Source: Margaritifera margaritifera | Lineage: Eukaryota > Mollusca > Bivalvia > Unionida > Margaritiferidae | Length of the DNA stretch: 64,000 nucleotides | Assembly: GCA_029931535.1 (NCBI GenBank) | Contig: JAQPZY010000809.1 | Location: 62,001-126,000, forward strand | Reading direction: 5' to 3' | Part shown: positions 11,001 to 24,600 of the stretch, piece by piece | How the letters are laid out: each line of letters begins with the position of its first letter | Numbering within the stretch: the first letter of the stretch is position 1 | Program-made: the position numbers and the translations under genes | Notes under the pieces: model-generated | Told to the model about the DNA's origin: nothing | What the model saw: only the letters and a program-made list of their open reading frames with translations | Databases searched by the model: none

Positions 11001-14000
11001 TGTCATATTGGCATGGGGTTTTCCCAAAAGCCTTCTAATGATGTTGGGCTTGTCCTAAATGAAAATAATACTCATCTTACATCCATTATGGCTGCCACAG
11101 CGAATAATTTGAAAATTTTATTGCCCAAAATATCAGAGATGGTTTCAACACTCAACAGTTAAAAAGAAGAAATGGTCTTATCTTGAATGCCTGAAAATTC
11201 TTTTCTGTTAGTAGAGTGCCAGTCCCTTCAAAGGACTCTTTGTTTTACATTTTTGTTGAGCCCATGTTAGTGGGAAGCAATACATAGAAGTCACTTTTCG
11301 GATGTTGGCAGCAGTGGTGTGGTCATGAACAGTTTGTGACAGTTTTGATGAATGTTTTTCATTTCCAAACCCCTTTGATGGATTCTTATCATACATAGTA
11401 TGAATTATGATGAAGATAAGACAATTCATTCTTCGACATGCTTGCTCACCCCTTTTACCTTGGGGTCAAGATCATAGTTTATTTGTGTTATGGTTTTGGT
11501 AAAAGTTGTCTCATTTGCTAATATTTCCAGAATCCCATGATCGATCCTCATCATACTTGGCATTAGTCATTATGAAGCTAAGACAATTCATTTTATGACA
11601 CACTTGCTGGCCCCTATTACCATGGAATCAAGGTCACAGTCATAGAAAGTTTGTGTTATTCTTTTGGTTAATGTGTTTCCATTTGCTTAATATTTCCTAA
11701 ACCACTTGATGGATTTTCTTTATATTTGTGATGAATTATTATTAGGCTAAGACAATTCATTCTGCAAAACACTCTTACTGTTTGATCCTTGGGTCAAGGT
11801 CACAGTCATAGAAAATTTGCATTTAGGTTTTTGTTAAAGTTTTTTCATTTGCTTATATTTATTAAACCCCTTGATGGATTTTGTTCATACTCTGGATGAA
11901 TCATTATGAAGATGAGACAATTCATTCTGCAACATGCTCTATCAACCTTTTGACCTTGGGGTCAAGATCACATGTTTAACAGCAATGCTTTGACCATGGC
12001 CTTGATATGCAGGCCCAGCCATTCTTGTTGATGAAATCCTTTGCATTAGTTACAAGGTCAGATGCACCAAGACTATATTACTCATCTCAGCCACTAACTT
12101 GGTCACAACTTCTAAAAAACAGATCAACTTTGGTTATGTTGCATTTTCTGGCAATAGCTGCATTTATATAAAATGACAGGAATTTTTAGTGCAAGTGACA
12201 TTACCAGAACTGGCCTAATCACACCAGTTTGCTTCATGAATGGTTATATCAGCATGGGGTTTTCACTGAAAGACTTCTCATAATGTCAAGTTGGTTGTAA
12301 ATGAAAATGGTGATGATCGGACTTCTAATATGACTGCCACAATGGCCATCTTGAAAACCTTATCACTACATCTCCTAGATGGCTGGTTGTATAGATGTTG
12401 TACTTTCACCAAAAGAGTTATGATGTCTAGTTGGTACTAAATAGAAATGGTGCCAATTTGATATAGAATATGGCCATCATGGCATCCATCTTGGAAATGT
12501 TGTTATTGTTACTTCTCCAAAATGGAAAGTCATATCAACATGGGGTTTGCACCAGAAGACTTCTAACGGTGCCTTCTTGGTCCTAAATGAAAATAGTGCC
12601 AAGTTGACATGCAATATGTCCAGCACAGCAGCTAATTTGAAAATCTTTTTATTGCTGAAGAATATCAAAGGTGGTTTCAACACTCAGCAGTTAAAAGGAA
12701 GAAATGGTCTTATCTTGAATTCCTGGAAATTCTTTTCAGTCAGTAGAGAGTCAGTCCCTTTGAGGGACTCTTGTTTGGCTTCAGTGCTGCTCTCCATTGA
12801 ATACAAGTATCATTCTTCAGTGTTAGCAAATCTCCAGAAAAAAAAAGAGAATTTGTTTTTAATGATTTTCTTACGGTCTTGAATAGGATTGGCTCAGTTA
12901 GCATTGTGATTCTGCAAGAATAACATATCTTAGAGCAGTTGATACATTTGTGGTGTGTGCAATCAGCCTAAGTCATCTCACTTTTATATGTCCGCCATAA
13001 GGTGGAGCATATCATGTTATTAAAATAACTGGAGTTTTTCATCATTTACCATTACCAAACTTTGTAAATAACTTGCATTTGGGGTAAGAAAAAGTCTGTT
13101 GATTTTGGGGTCCAAAGGTCAAGGTCACTGACTGAAAGATGAAAAATGTTTTCACACAATGACACTAGTTGTATATGATAGACTTAGAACAATCTTTGTG
13201 GATGGCTTGCACTTGGTGTAAGGGAGAATACTGTTGATGTTGGGGTCAGAAGGTCAAGGTCATTGCATGAAAGAAGAAAATTGGTTCCTGTGCAGAAACA
13301 TTAGTTCTACATCATAGACTTGGACCAAACCTTGTGGATGGCTTGCACTTGGGGTAAAGAAGAAGCCTATCAAATTTGGGATCAAAGGTCAAAGATCAAG
13401 GTCACTGTGCATAAAAGGAGACATGTTTTCTGCTCAATAACTTTAGTTCTCTGTCACAGACATAGACTTAACTTTTTGGATGGTTCACACTTGCAGTAAG
13501 GTACAAACTTATCGATTTTGGGGTCAATAGGTTGAAGGTCAAAGTCAGTAGGTACAAAATGAAAAATGGTTTCTGCACAAAAATGACAGTTCTCAGTATA
13601 TACATTCACCAAAGTTTGTGGATAACTTACACACTGGATAAAGATGAAGATAGGTCAAAGGTCAAGGTCAATGTGACTGAAAGAAAAAAGTTATTTTTCT
13701 TAACAGCTCCAGTTCTAGAACACATAAATTGACTAAAGTTTGTGGAGGACTTGCACTTAAGAAAGGGAAGAGACTGATATGGGGTCAAAAGGTCACAAAT
13801 CAAGGTCATTGTGACTCCAAGAAAAATAATTTTTGCATAATGTTTGGTCAAGAGTAAGTTCCTTGACCAAATTTTGTGAATGGCTTGCACTAAGGGTAGT
13901 AAAGAAACATATATATTTTGGAGTCTAAAGATCAATGTCATGGTGAGTCTAATACAAAATAATGGTTTCTGAACAGTAAGTTTAGTAAAGACTGAATACT

Positions 14001-17000
14001 TTCACTAAAGGTCAAGGTCATTAAGACCTATTGATCAATAATCTCCAGAGTCAATCGTGCCCTACTAGAGCCAACATAGAGGACTATTGTATTGTTTATG
14101 GTATTCTTGTTGGCACATGTAAAGGGTTTTTATGCTCCCAGAATGTCCATATCATTTTGCTGCTGTCTGTTTATTTGCCCCTACTTCCATAAGTCAGTAA
14201 ATCCATCCTGAATTTGTTTTAACACAGTAGCTCAAACTCTGTTAACTTAGAGCCATGAAGTTTACATACCTGTCAACCCCCCGAGACAAAAACCCGTACA
14301 CCAGACCCAAAAAAAACGTACAAATGACGGGATTCCCGTACAAGATGACAGGTATGAAAAACAAAACAAACCCATTATCCCTGAGGTATTATGTACCACA
14401 GGTTAAACATAGTTATTGTTATACAGGTAATAATGCTCTTTTAACGAAATGCAGATGGCTGCCTTTTATTTCCAAACACACCTGTGAAAGAAATCCCACA
14501 AGTTATGTTATTAACAATTATCACCTAGACACCTTGAAATCGCCGACTTGCATCAAAACAATCTTTGAGCAGTCGATTGTTTCGAGTCGGCAAGCTCTAC
14601 TTACTTTGAAGTTACCCTCGGCAAGGTGGGAAAAAAAAAAAACAGAAGAGAGAACCACAACATATAGATCACATTTATTTAAAAAATATCAACATATTAA
14701 TCACGCTGACTCGTATATTGCAACTTGCTTGTTATTTTTACCCTTCCTAGTCTTGTGAACAACACAAACCCCCATATGGAGCCTCTCACTCTTACGACTG
14801 GCCATCATACATGTATTTCTACTCTCGATACTAAAATGTTTCTCTTATAAATATCTTCAGAATCATAATTCCAAAATCTTTTTATTTAGTTTGTATTCAT
14901 ATCTTAATTACACTATAATAACGCTTGCGTGCGTTTGTAGATAGATTTTAATGATCACTGATTAGCAGAGGATTAAACCGTGGATTGTTAGATTACTAAT
15001 ATGGCGGTTCTTTTGGAAAATACACATACAATCGTGGCTCTAATACATGTTTGGCTGCGTTTTCTGATGTTCCGAAAACATGCCGTAAATACGGTACCTC
15101 GCCTACTGATAACCTGATTTTCAGTCGACCAGTAATAGGGCAGAATTTCATGCTTGAATAAAGAAATAAAACTCTCAAATCGGCAAGTGAAAGACATCAA
15201 TATTTCGGATAATCTGATAGTTGGTTCAAGCGATTCACGTTATGTTCTCATTGTATCTCATGAAGAAAATAAAAATCCCCGTCGCTGAGATTTTTTTTAA
15301 AAAAAAAATATTAAAAAACCGTACAAAATGCCTGTACGGCCGTACACTGCTAAATCCCCCCCAAAACTGTACAAATTACGGGATTCTCGTACAAGTTGAC
15401 AGGTATGAGTTTAATACACTTTATAATGAGTGTAGGTAGATAACCTGATTGGATATATTCAGGCATTTCAGCAGTTTTTCAAATTGTTGAAATGTTTTGA
15501 ACTTTTTGACATATTTAAATACAAAAACCTTGTTAGCACAGTTGAGTAAAAGTCACTTGAGGTAGATGAAAAAAGTTTAGTAGTTTTTTTTTGTTTATAT
15601 GATTATAATATATGTAAATTCATAGTTCCTTGCAAGAATTTTTCAATTTTATTTGCATTTTTGGACTTCAACTTTTTGACAAAAACCTTGTTTTCACTAT
15701 TTGGTAAAAACAGATTGAGGTTGACAAATTAAATTTGTTTGGCATAACTGTATTTATATGTAGATAGCCTAATCAGGGTTTCAGGCCATTACAGCAATTT
15801 TTGTTCCAATTTTTTTTATACATTTTTGAATATTTAGACTTGGACTTTTTTTGGCTAGCAATGTTTATGCTCAGGTTTCACTGTAATAATAATAATAATA
15901 ATATTAAATGTAGTCAAAATGACAATGGCCAAAAGATGGAGTAAACGGAGTAATCTAATGATTAAATGCCAGTTAACATTTTCATCTCAAACACGAATCA
16001 AATTATTAGTCATGATATAATGTTAAGAATTTTGAATTTGCATGGACATAGATATGGATTCATGAACATGCAGACTGCAAAATTTTTTTTAAGCATTTAG
16101 AGATATTTAAATCAGCATCTTGATGCACCCAACCTCATGGTTGTCATGACTACTGATTATCAGTTGACAGTAGATTATTCTGAATTCACTAGTATTCATG
16201 GGTACCAATTTGAGTGGATATTTTGGTTTCCACAAACCACATATTTAAAGAGTCCCAATTCCTATGGGTCAGTGGTTTTTCTAGGGGTCTTCTCTGGTTC
16301 TTCCTCCACCAAATATACTGGCTGCCATGTATAGCCTATAATGTGCTGAAAAATGTCATTAAACCTACAAAACCAAACCAAACCGGTCATTGAGAAGAAG
16401 AGGACCCCCTAATCCATCAACCTGATCTATAAATTTAAGTACTGTTAAAAATGTCATCATTGCATAAACCAAGAAAATTGGCTCTCATGAAAATCTATGA
16501 ACTCACAGTACATGTTACTTCCTTTAGTACATCAGCATAAAAGTAGTATAATTCATTCTATCTCTTATATGTTGATAGATAGATAGGGTGACTGATGTAC
16601 TGAAAGACAGAAAAGCAAACAGACAGAAAAATAGATTGATTGATTGATTAATTTGTTGATTGAATTTCAGGCCTCTGGAATGTTTTCAAGAATGAGATAA
16701 TTGAATATAAGGTTGTGAAAGAAGTAGAAGACATAACATTTCCACATGAGGTGCAGTTGAAAACAACAGAGAATTTTGATAAGGCTGATGCTAAAGCCAG
16801 CAGGTTTCATCAGAAATTCTGGCATGAAGGTTGGTTCTGTTGTAAACATTGTTGTGTTGTCTCTAGAACATTTTAGCAAGGTGCTGCTGCACCCTGCCTT
16901 ACTTTTCTGTTATCCTGCCCTTCTCCTGGTGCCCTGCTTTATTTGTCTTGAACTTTTACTTTTCTGTTATCCTGCCCTGGCGTCCTGCTTTATTTTCCCT

Positions 17001-20000
17001 GTATCCTTACTTTTCTGTTATCCTGCCTTCTCTTCTGGTGCCCTGCTTTATTTTCCTTATACCCTTATTTTTATGTTATCCTGGCCTTCTCTTCTGGTGT
17101 TCTGCTTTATTTTCCTTGTACCCTTACTTTTCTGTTATCCTGCCCTTCTCTTGCTGAGCCCTGCTTTATTTTCCTTGCACCCTGCCTAACTTCTCTGTTA
17201 CCATGCCCATCTCTTCATATGCCCTGCATTATTTTCGTTACACCCTACCTTATATTTTTTTATCCTGTCCTTCTCTCCTGGTGCCCTCCTTCTGTTTTCC
17301 TTGCACATTGCCTTACTTTTCTGTGATCCTGCCCTTTTGTCCTGGTGCCCTGCTTTATTTTCCTTGCATCCTGCCTTACTCTTCTGTTATCCTGTCCTTC
17401 TCTTCTGGTACCAAGCTTTTTTTCCTTGCATCTACAAACTTTTGCAGACTTGTTTGTTTTATTTTCAGTAAATATGATAACTTGTTCATGTAATAATCTA
17501 TGGAAATGTTTGTAAATTTCCCACTTTTGTTTCTAAAATTTGAATAGTATTAATGCTAGCCTAAAATGGGAGAATTTACATGCAAAATGCCCTGAACATT
17601 TTAGATTTTAGCCCTGCATTGACTTCTGACCTGGCAAAACACTTGTATTACTGAAGATTCTACCTTGATCTGGCAACACACATTCATTACTAAAGATCTG
17701 GCAAAACAGATTCATTACTAAAGATTTTCTGTAAGCATTCTCAGTTAACAATTCTTCATTCTTTCATTTGTTTCGCAGAGTTGGTTGTCTTACCAGCAAA
17801 AACAAAGTTTAGTATGTTTATTTAGATTAATGCAATAGTTACTGCAAATTTAAACATTTTAGTGAATGGAGAATTTTTCCAAATTGTATGTGGAATCTAA
17901 ATTGGCTGAAATATTTTTAACAAAATTGAAGTTCATTTCTTTACAAAATTTTATGTTGCAAGAATTTTAAAAAATTTCATGACAGCAGAATATTTTGGTT
18001 TACACTTATCTGGTACCACTCATGCACCTCTAATTGGAAAGGCTTAAATAGAAGAATATTGTCCCTGTCATGATAGACTACTCTATTATGACCAGAGGTT
18101 CCGCACACACTGTGTACATGTTATTCTTGTTATGGAGATAGAAATATTAATTGGACCTAAAGTAAAAGGATTTGTTTGTGTTTTGACACACGCATTTACT
18201 GTTTTAAAATATTAAATTATAATTTTTACATAAAATCTGCTTTTCAACATGCAATACACAAATTTTCATATATCCTTATGTACGGCAATGTGCCAAATGT
18301 TTGTAAAGTTTTTTAAAAATCCAATACATTTCTGTTGTTATTCACATTATTTAAAGACTTTATGGAAACTTCAGGTAATTCCAATGGTAAATTTCAATGA
18401 AAAGTCCAGCTAAACAATATAAGGTTCATTTCAGAAACACCACATTAACTCTACAAAAATTTTACAAAGTTGTATGGCATTGAGGTCTATGGGGAGTTGA
18501 CTGTTCACAATTTATTGATGCATAATTTCAAGGACTGCCTCAAAATGAACTTTCAGTATAAAAAAAAACAATAACATGTTTAAAATTCTTTCATTTTCAA
18601 ACAAAATATAAATAAATGTCAGATGATAAGCATTTTAAAAAAAGCATCAAATAATAAAAGTAAATGGGAATTTAGGGAAACTGGGTGAACTTTTGGCACA
18701 TGTAATTTACTGTAACTCTTACAGTCAAGTATGTGAGAATTAAAGTAAATTAAAGTTTTTCTTTTCTCCCAGTTATAAGACATGTCCACACTTTTCATGA
18801 ATTTATTCTGAGTTTATTATGTGAATTTATTATGGGTTTATTATGTGAATTTATTATGAGGTTATTATGTCAGAAATATTATAACATGCATTTCCATGAG
18901 AAATCTGTTGCTCTGTATTTGTTTCATTTCTTTTCTAGGGACAGACAGATTCCCCAGAATAGCATATGTTGGGCGTAAGTATTGTTTCACAAATTCTGTA
19001 TGTAGTTACAGAGGTTATTTAATTTACTATTACAAGGCTGATTTTAACAATTCACATTACATTTGTTGAACTAAAGAGTTTGAATGCTATGCATTGATCT
19101 AATGAAGATGTTTTCCATTCCTCTTTACATTACAAGTCTACAATATATTCTGTAATATTGACTAAACTGAATATAAACATGATATAAACATTTCTCTATA
19201 ATGTCTAGATGGTCATTTATGTGTGGTATGTATTATCATCACTTGATTCTTTTGAGCGCAGAAGAACCAACTACAGGAACTTTTCTCTCATTGCCTTTTT
19301 GAATCTAAGGCAACATATTTCATTTCTGCCAAACAAAAGCATAAAATAATATTTCAGTAGAATTTTTATGACACCTATTATGATGTTTCATATTAACAAG
19401 TTGCATACTTTTTAAACAATTAATGCCCAGAAATAAAACAAATTGAATACCATATATACTCGCTTATAAGTTGAGTCCAGCTACAAACTGCACAGACCCA
19501 GATCTACTGTCACATAATGCACTGGCAGAACTGGATTTATGTAGTTTGTTAGGAGTAATCAATAGAACAAGCAACATAGACCCTGATCTGCTGGCCCATT
19601 ATGGGTTGGCAGATCTGGGTCTATGTTGTTTGCGGTTAGACCTGACTTATAAGCAGGTATATATAATAAATTAATGATTTGACACCAAATAAGTATCTGT
19701 GAATATAGTGACATTAGTTATTCCTGACTTGGGTACACTTTGCATTGTGTGTGCAGAAGTGACCGATATTCTGTGAACCATATGATACTCAGTCATACAC
19801 TTATATTTGACTAATTCAATCGAATGCTTTAGTATATCATGTGCTTTTATAAACTTGGAGGTAGTTCTGCAGATTCATAACAGGTCATTTCTGTCAAAAA
19901 CAGCTGGATGGTATTTCCAAATGGGAGTGCCTTTTTAAAAATAAATATCTCAAATAGCTAAAAGTAGATAAAATTAATTATCGACTTCTTGCAATTTAAT

Positions 20001-21618
20001 TTCACCATCCATAACAAAATGGCCATTACTGTAATTTCTAAATAAGCCAGGCCTCGTGTGTGCACCATGATTCAGAAAAGTCATAAAATTAATGCATTTT
20101 AGGTTTAAAAGATTTGTCAGATTTTAATATCGTTTCTATCTTAAATTCATCAAATGTTAATTTTAATTATGTGAGTGGAATAAATTACATTCGTAAAAAA
20201 AAATACATGCAAGGCCTGAAACTTTCTGAAATGGCTATGCAGAAGAAGGAAAACAAAAATAATTATTAAAAATAAAATAATAATAATAATATTATTATTA
20301 TTACTACTCCCAAATTTTATTAATATTATTATTATTACTATAATTATTATTATTATTATTATTGTTTTTGTTATTGTTAAAAATCATTTTTAGATCTATA
20401 TGATACAGTTTACTCCATGTTGACTATTTTTTAAATGTATTTCGATGTCAAAACTATTAAGTAACTTGATACGGTTTGTCATTTTGAAATACCCTCCTAA
20501 CTTTGTTTTGCACTGTTATAATGTAAAGACCGTGAGACGAGAGGCACAATTGGTAATTTAACACATGGGAATGACCTCATTTCTTATTTTAGCGATCATT
20601 TTTGAAGACTCAAACATTTATACAGTGCTGTTGGCTTAGCTGGTGATGACATTGAAATTTACTGACTTTGTACAGCTGAATGTGTTGTGGTAGACATTCA
20701 TCATAGTGTTCATTTATGGAGAAAAAGCGTGTTTACCTGACAGCAGATAATGTAACAAACCAGGCATGGAATCATCATTCTTCGAACCATCAGCATAACA
20801 ATTTAAAATTTTTGAAGCAACCAAAAAAAAAAACAACCAGGGATAGGATCAATTTGTTCAGTAACTAGCCAAAGCTGTACTAACAATTTCGGTGTTTGCT
20901 GAATATTTTTTTAAAAACCCTATCTCAAGAAATAAAAAAATTGATTCAACCTATATTGTAATGAATCACTACCATAGTTTTAATTATTTGCACTTTATTT
21001 GAGAGGGTGCTCTTGAAATTGATTTCCACCTAAAATTGTGTTGCAGGCAAAGTGGCACCATTTTCATTAAATTTCTCAGATTTTCTTCCACAAATTGAGA
21101 TTGCTGAAAGATATTTAAAAATATGAGAATTTCCTTAAATTTAAGGATTGTCTCAACTCCTTTTTCAATAATATTGACATTTTCAGTTTAAAATCTGCAG
21201 AGTGTTTTTTGTTTCTTCTTTCTTTCTTCTGTTTCTGCTTCTGATAAAAATTCCAATGTTTTCAAAAGTATTGAAACAAGGAAGATAATATAAAATCAGA
21301 ATTTTAGGAGAAATTTTGAGAAACTGAATGAAATCCGAGGCCTGGCTCATATTGTTTTTTGTTTTTTTCAAATACTTAAAAGTGTTGACATTTTATTTGT
21401 AACAACTCAATGCATGTAAAAGAAGTAGTATTTGACATTTCTTTCCTTTCCACAGCCATGAGACAACAAAGAAAAGCAAGTAATGTATCTGGTGAGTTTA
21501 CCAATATATAAAAAAAAAATTGTATACAGGTACTTTTTATGCCTAAATAAGATATTTATGAGTTATAGACCCCCATAAAGATAATGTGCTCCATATCTTG
21601 GCCATCATCATTTAGACT

Positions 21619-21670
<52 letters not shown>

Positions 21671-24600
21671 AATGAAATCTGACCATAAATTACTTTGAAG
21701 GGACCACAAAAGTTACCCTTTAGAGACAGGTATCCTTTATAACAAGGTGAAATGTGTAGGTCAACCTAAAAAAGGAGTTCATAAATGTTGTTCTTTTTAA
21801 GCAGGTGTTTTTTGAATAGAGGTGTCCATTATTGTAGGATGAGTTAATAATATTAGTATTGCCCCCATTCTCATCCTTCTTGAAAGCTGGGAAATAGTAT
21901 TCTTATTTTCATCCATCAGTCCATTGCTTCATCCCTCTGTCACACTTTCATTTCCACTCTGGAACTTTTGGAACCATTAGAGATCAAGGGATACAACTTT
22001 GTATACTTATCCATCGTCATTAGAAGGTGTGTCATATCCAACATTGCGGGTTCTATCTTCAAGGTCATGGTAATGAGCTGATCTTGGATCTGATCTGGTT
22101 CAGCTTGAGCTTGGGAACACACAAGAAGCTGTATTTGAGATCAGATTTTGATAAGATATGGTATGTACTGTATTAGTATCATCAAGATATCAGATGAATT
22201 TGATTATGAGTGACATCCACATATTTTAATGACATGATCTTACATCTGAATGGCTGAGCTTGTGAACACTTTAGAAACCATATAATTAATCAAATTTTGA
22301 TTAGATTTGGGTAGGCTTATATCCTCAAGATATCAGGTGACATCAGTTATAAGCAACATCCATCCATATTAATGAAGTGATTTTGTATCTGATTCCGAGT
22401 GGCTGAGCTTGTGAAAACTCAAGAGGCCATATTTATAATCAGATTTTGATCAAATTTGATTTGTAGGCTTATAACATCAAGATCTCAGATTTTGTCAATT
22501 ATGAGAAAAATCAATGCATGTTAATGAATTCAGTTATGAGAAACATCAATGCATGTTAATGAATTCAATTATGAGCGAGATCCACACATGTTAATGAGAA
22601 TCCAGGGTGATCAGATAGTTGGAAAATCAAACCCACAACATTCTGATCATGAGTCCCATGTTTTAACCACCAAGCCATCACACCTCCCTTGGGTGGCAAT
22701 CCCAACTGTTTCCAAGTTATGACTCCAGGGGCAGGGCTCCAAAGGTGGTAAGGACAGACCCCCTGGTAATGCAAGTAAGTGTATGTACTTTAAGGGTGGA
22801 CTATGAACAGTTTCTAAGTTATGAATTGGGGCCTAGTTTCTTTTCCCCCTGCGGTTTCAATACTTTTGTGAATTTGCATTCACAAGCTGACATTTCAGCT
22901 ACACAGGTGAACCATATCAGGCCCACATGTTTATGTTACCATGGAAACAAAGTGTAATATAAGTAGCATATACATTGAGAGTGCTGGACCATTGGGTACT
23001 TTCAGTAGGAGTTTTACATTACTTTCAGTAGGAGTTTTACATAGGTGGGTAACCTGGGGGAATATGTCATCTGAAGTTGTCCAGTGTTTTGCTTTTAGGA
23101 GCATAAGCAAATTTTATGCACAAGCATTACTTAATGTGTAAACAACAATGAAAAGCAACAATGATGATGTTAATAATTATAATATCAACTAGTTCTGGGC
23201 TGTTAGATTGAAACATACATGGTACCCAGGGAAGGAAATTTTCTTTTTAAAATATATGCCAGGGTATACTAATTTTGCAGAGAGTTCATATGAAAATTAT
23301 ACAAAAAATTATAAATTGCATTTTTGGTTGATTATTCCACACTGCAAGTTCCTAACATGGGTCCCAAGTATATCTTACTGGAACAGCCCTGTCAAAAATC
23401 AGGGTGGTTAGTCACCATTATATATTTCTTCATACTGTTAAGAAGCAAATACTATGAATAGGTTAATCTTAGTATTAACTGTTTTATGAATGATGTCTTC
23501 ACACTTACAATGTATAACATATAAGAATATGGACCTCCTTCACCGGTATTGTTTAAAATGAAATACTGCTGATTATTACTTTGCTAAAGCTTTTATTAGC
23601 TGAACATCTGTCATAGTCAGCATGGATTCATGGTATTTAGATAATCTGCCTATCCATTCATTTGTGTTTACCATTACTACCAAATATTTTCAATTGTACC
23701 CATTTGTTACGGTATATATACTCACGTCTTATAAGTCGAGTCCAACTGCAAACTGCACAGACCCAGATCTGCCATCGCATAATGCACTGGCAGATCTGGG
23801 TCTGTGCAGATTGTTAGGAGTAATCAGCAGAACAAACAACACATAACCTGATCTCCTGGCATATTATGGTAGATTAGGGTCTATGCTGTTTGCAGTTGGA
23901 CTCGACTTATAAATTAGTTTAGACGGTACATAAAATTTTATGTAGCCAACATGTTGTATAATGTAAGATTCACTAAAATGTAATGATACTAAAATATTGA
24001 TTCACAGTAATACTTTCTGTTGCCTGCAACTTCAAAAACTTTAAATGATTGAAAACTGGAACAAAAAATTTTGACCTGTAGCACTTTGAGTTTTCAAAGT
24101 CCTGCTGTATATGCTGGAAATGCAGAACTTTGACATATGTCATTTGTTCATGAAGGCCTAAATTAAATGTGACAATGTAAAATTTCTTTTCTCTGTTTAA
24201 ATTTTATTCTTGTGACTTATTTCTTGGTGACTGCAGCTTCAGATGGTGTTGTATACTGAAACGAAATAGTCAGTGTAAATTAGGTGGGCAGAGGGTAGTT
24301 GGGGAAGGGGGGGGGGTTAAAAGCCATAAGTCTTAATTGTTAGTCAGAATGTTTTATATGTATGATATTTTAATTTATCACATATATCCATAACAGATTG
24401 AAATAGTATTTCGGATTCATTTAATTTTGTTGATATCAATTGTTATGGTTTAAAAAAAAAAATGTTTTCAAATTCAAATATTATCAGAGGAGGAGATCCT
24501 ATTGTCTATACATTGATAATGGTAATTGTTTGTCAGGCCTTTAAATGTGTGTTTGTAGCACAAATTCCATGAATATTTGTATCCCCCAAACAAAAGTGAA

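Larger units (their letters stand above)
8370..16670. other. 8.3-kb intron filled with repeats
   Basis: The intron between the transmembrane exon and the first tail exon. Most of it is accounted for by the repeat features listed inside it. The parts 9230-10095, 15408-16640 and the joins between arrays show nothing beyond simple AT-rich sequence, a C/A homopolymer pair at about 9197-9222 and (AAT)n at about 15885-15903. An extra exon inside is not required by phase, because 8369 and 16671 join in frame. Confidence 0.55.

Noticed and set aside
12547..12882. 111-codon reading as a gene
   Set aside because: It spans the core, tail hairpin and flank of a repeat whose other copies are not open in the same frame.
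16776..17189. 137-codon hydrophobic open reading that looks like a multi-pass membrane protein
   Set aside because: It starts inside a tail exon in the wrong frame and then translates the 60-bp pyrimidine repeat. Phe/Leu/Pro/Cys richness follows from C/T composition.
20276..20364. (AAT)n/(ATT)n hairpin as a regulatory structure
   Set aside because: It is fully explained as simple-sequence expansion.
22600..22695. A functional tRNA-Met gene
   Set aside because: The acceptor and anticodon stems do not pair well and the B box has lost its conserved C, so a SINE fragment fits better.
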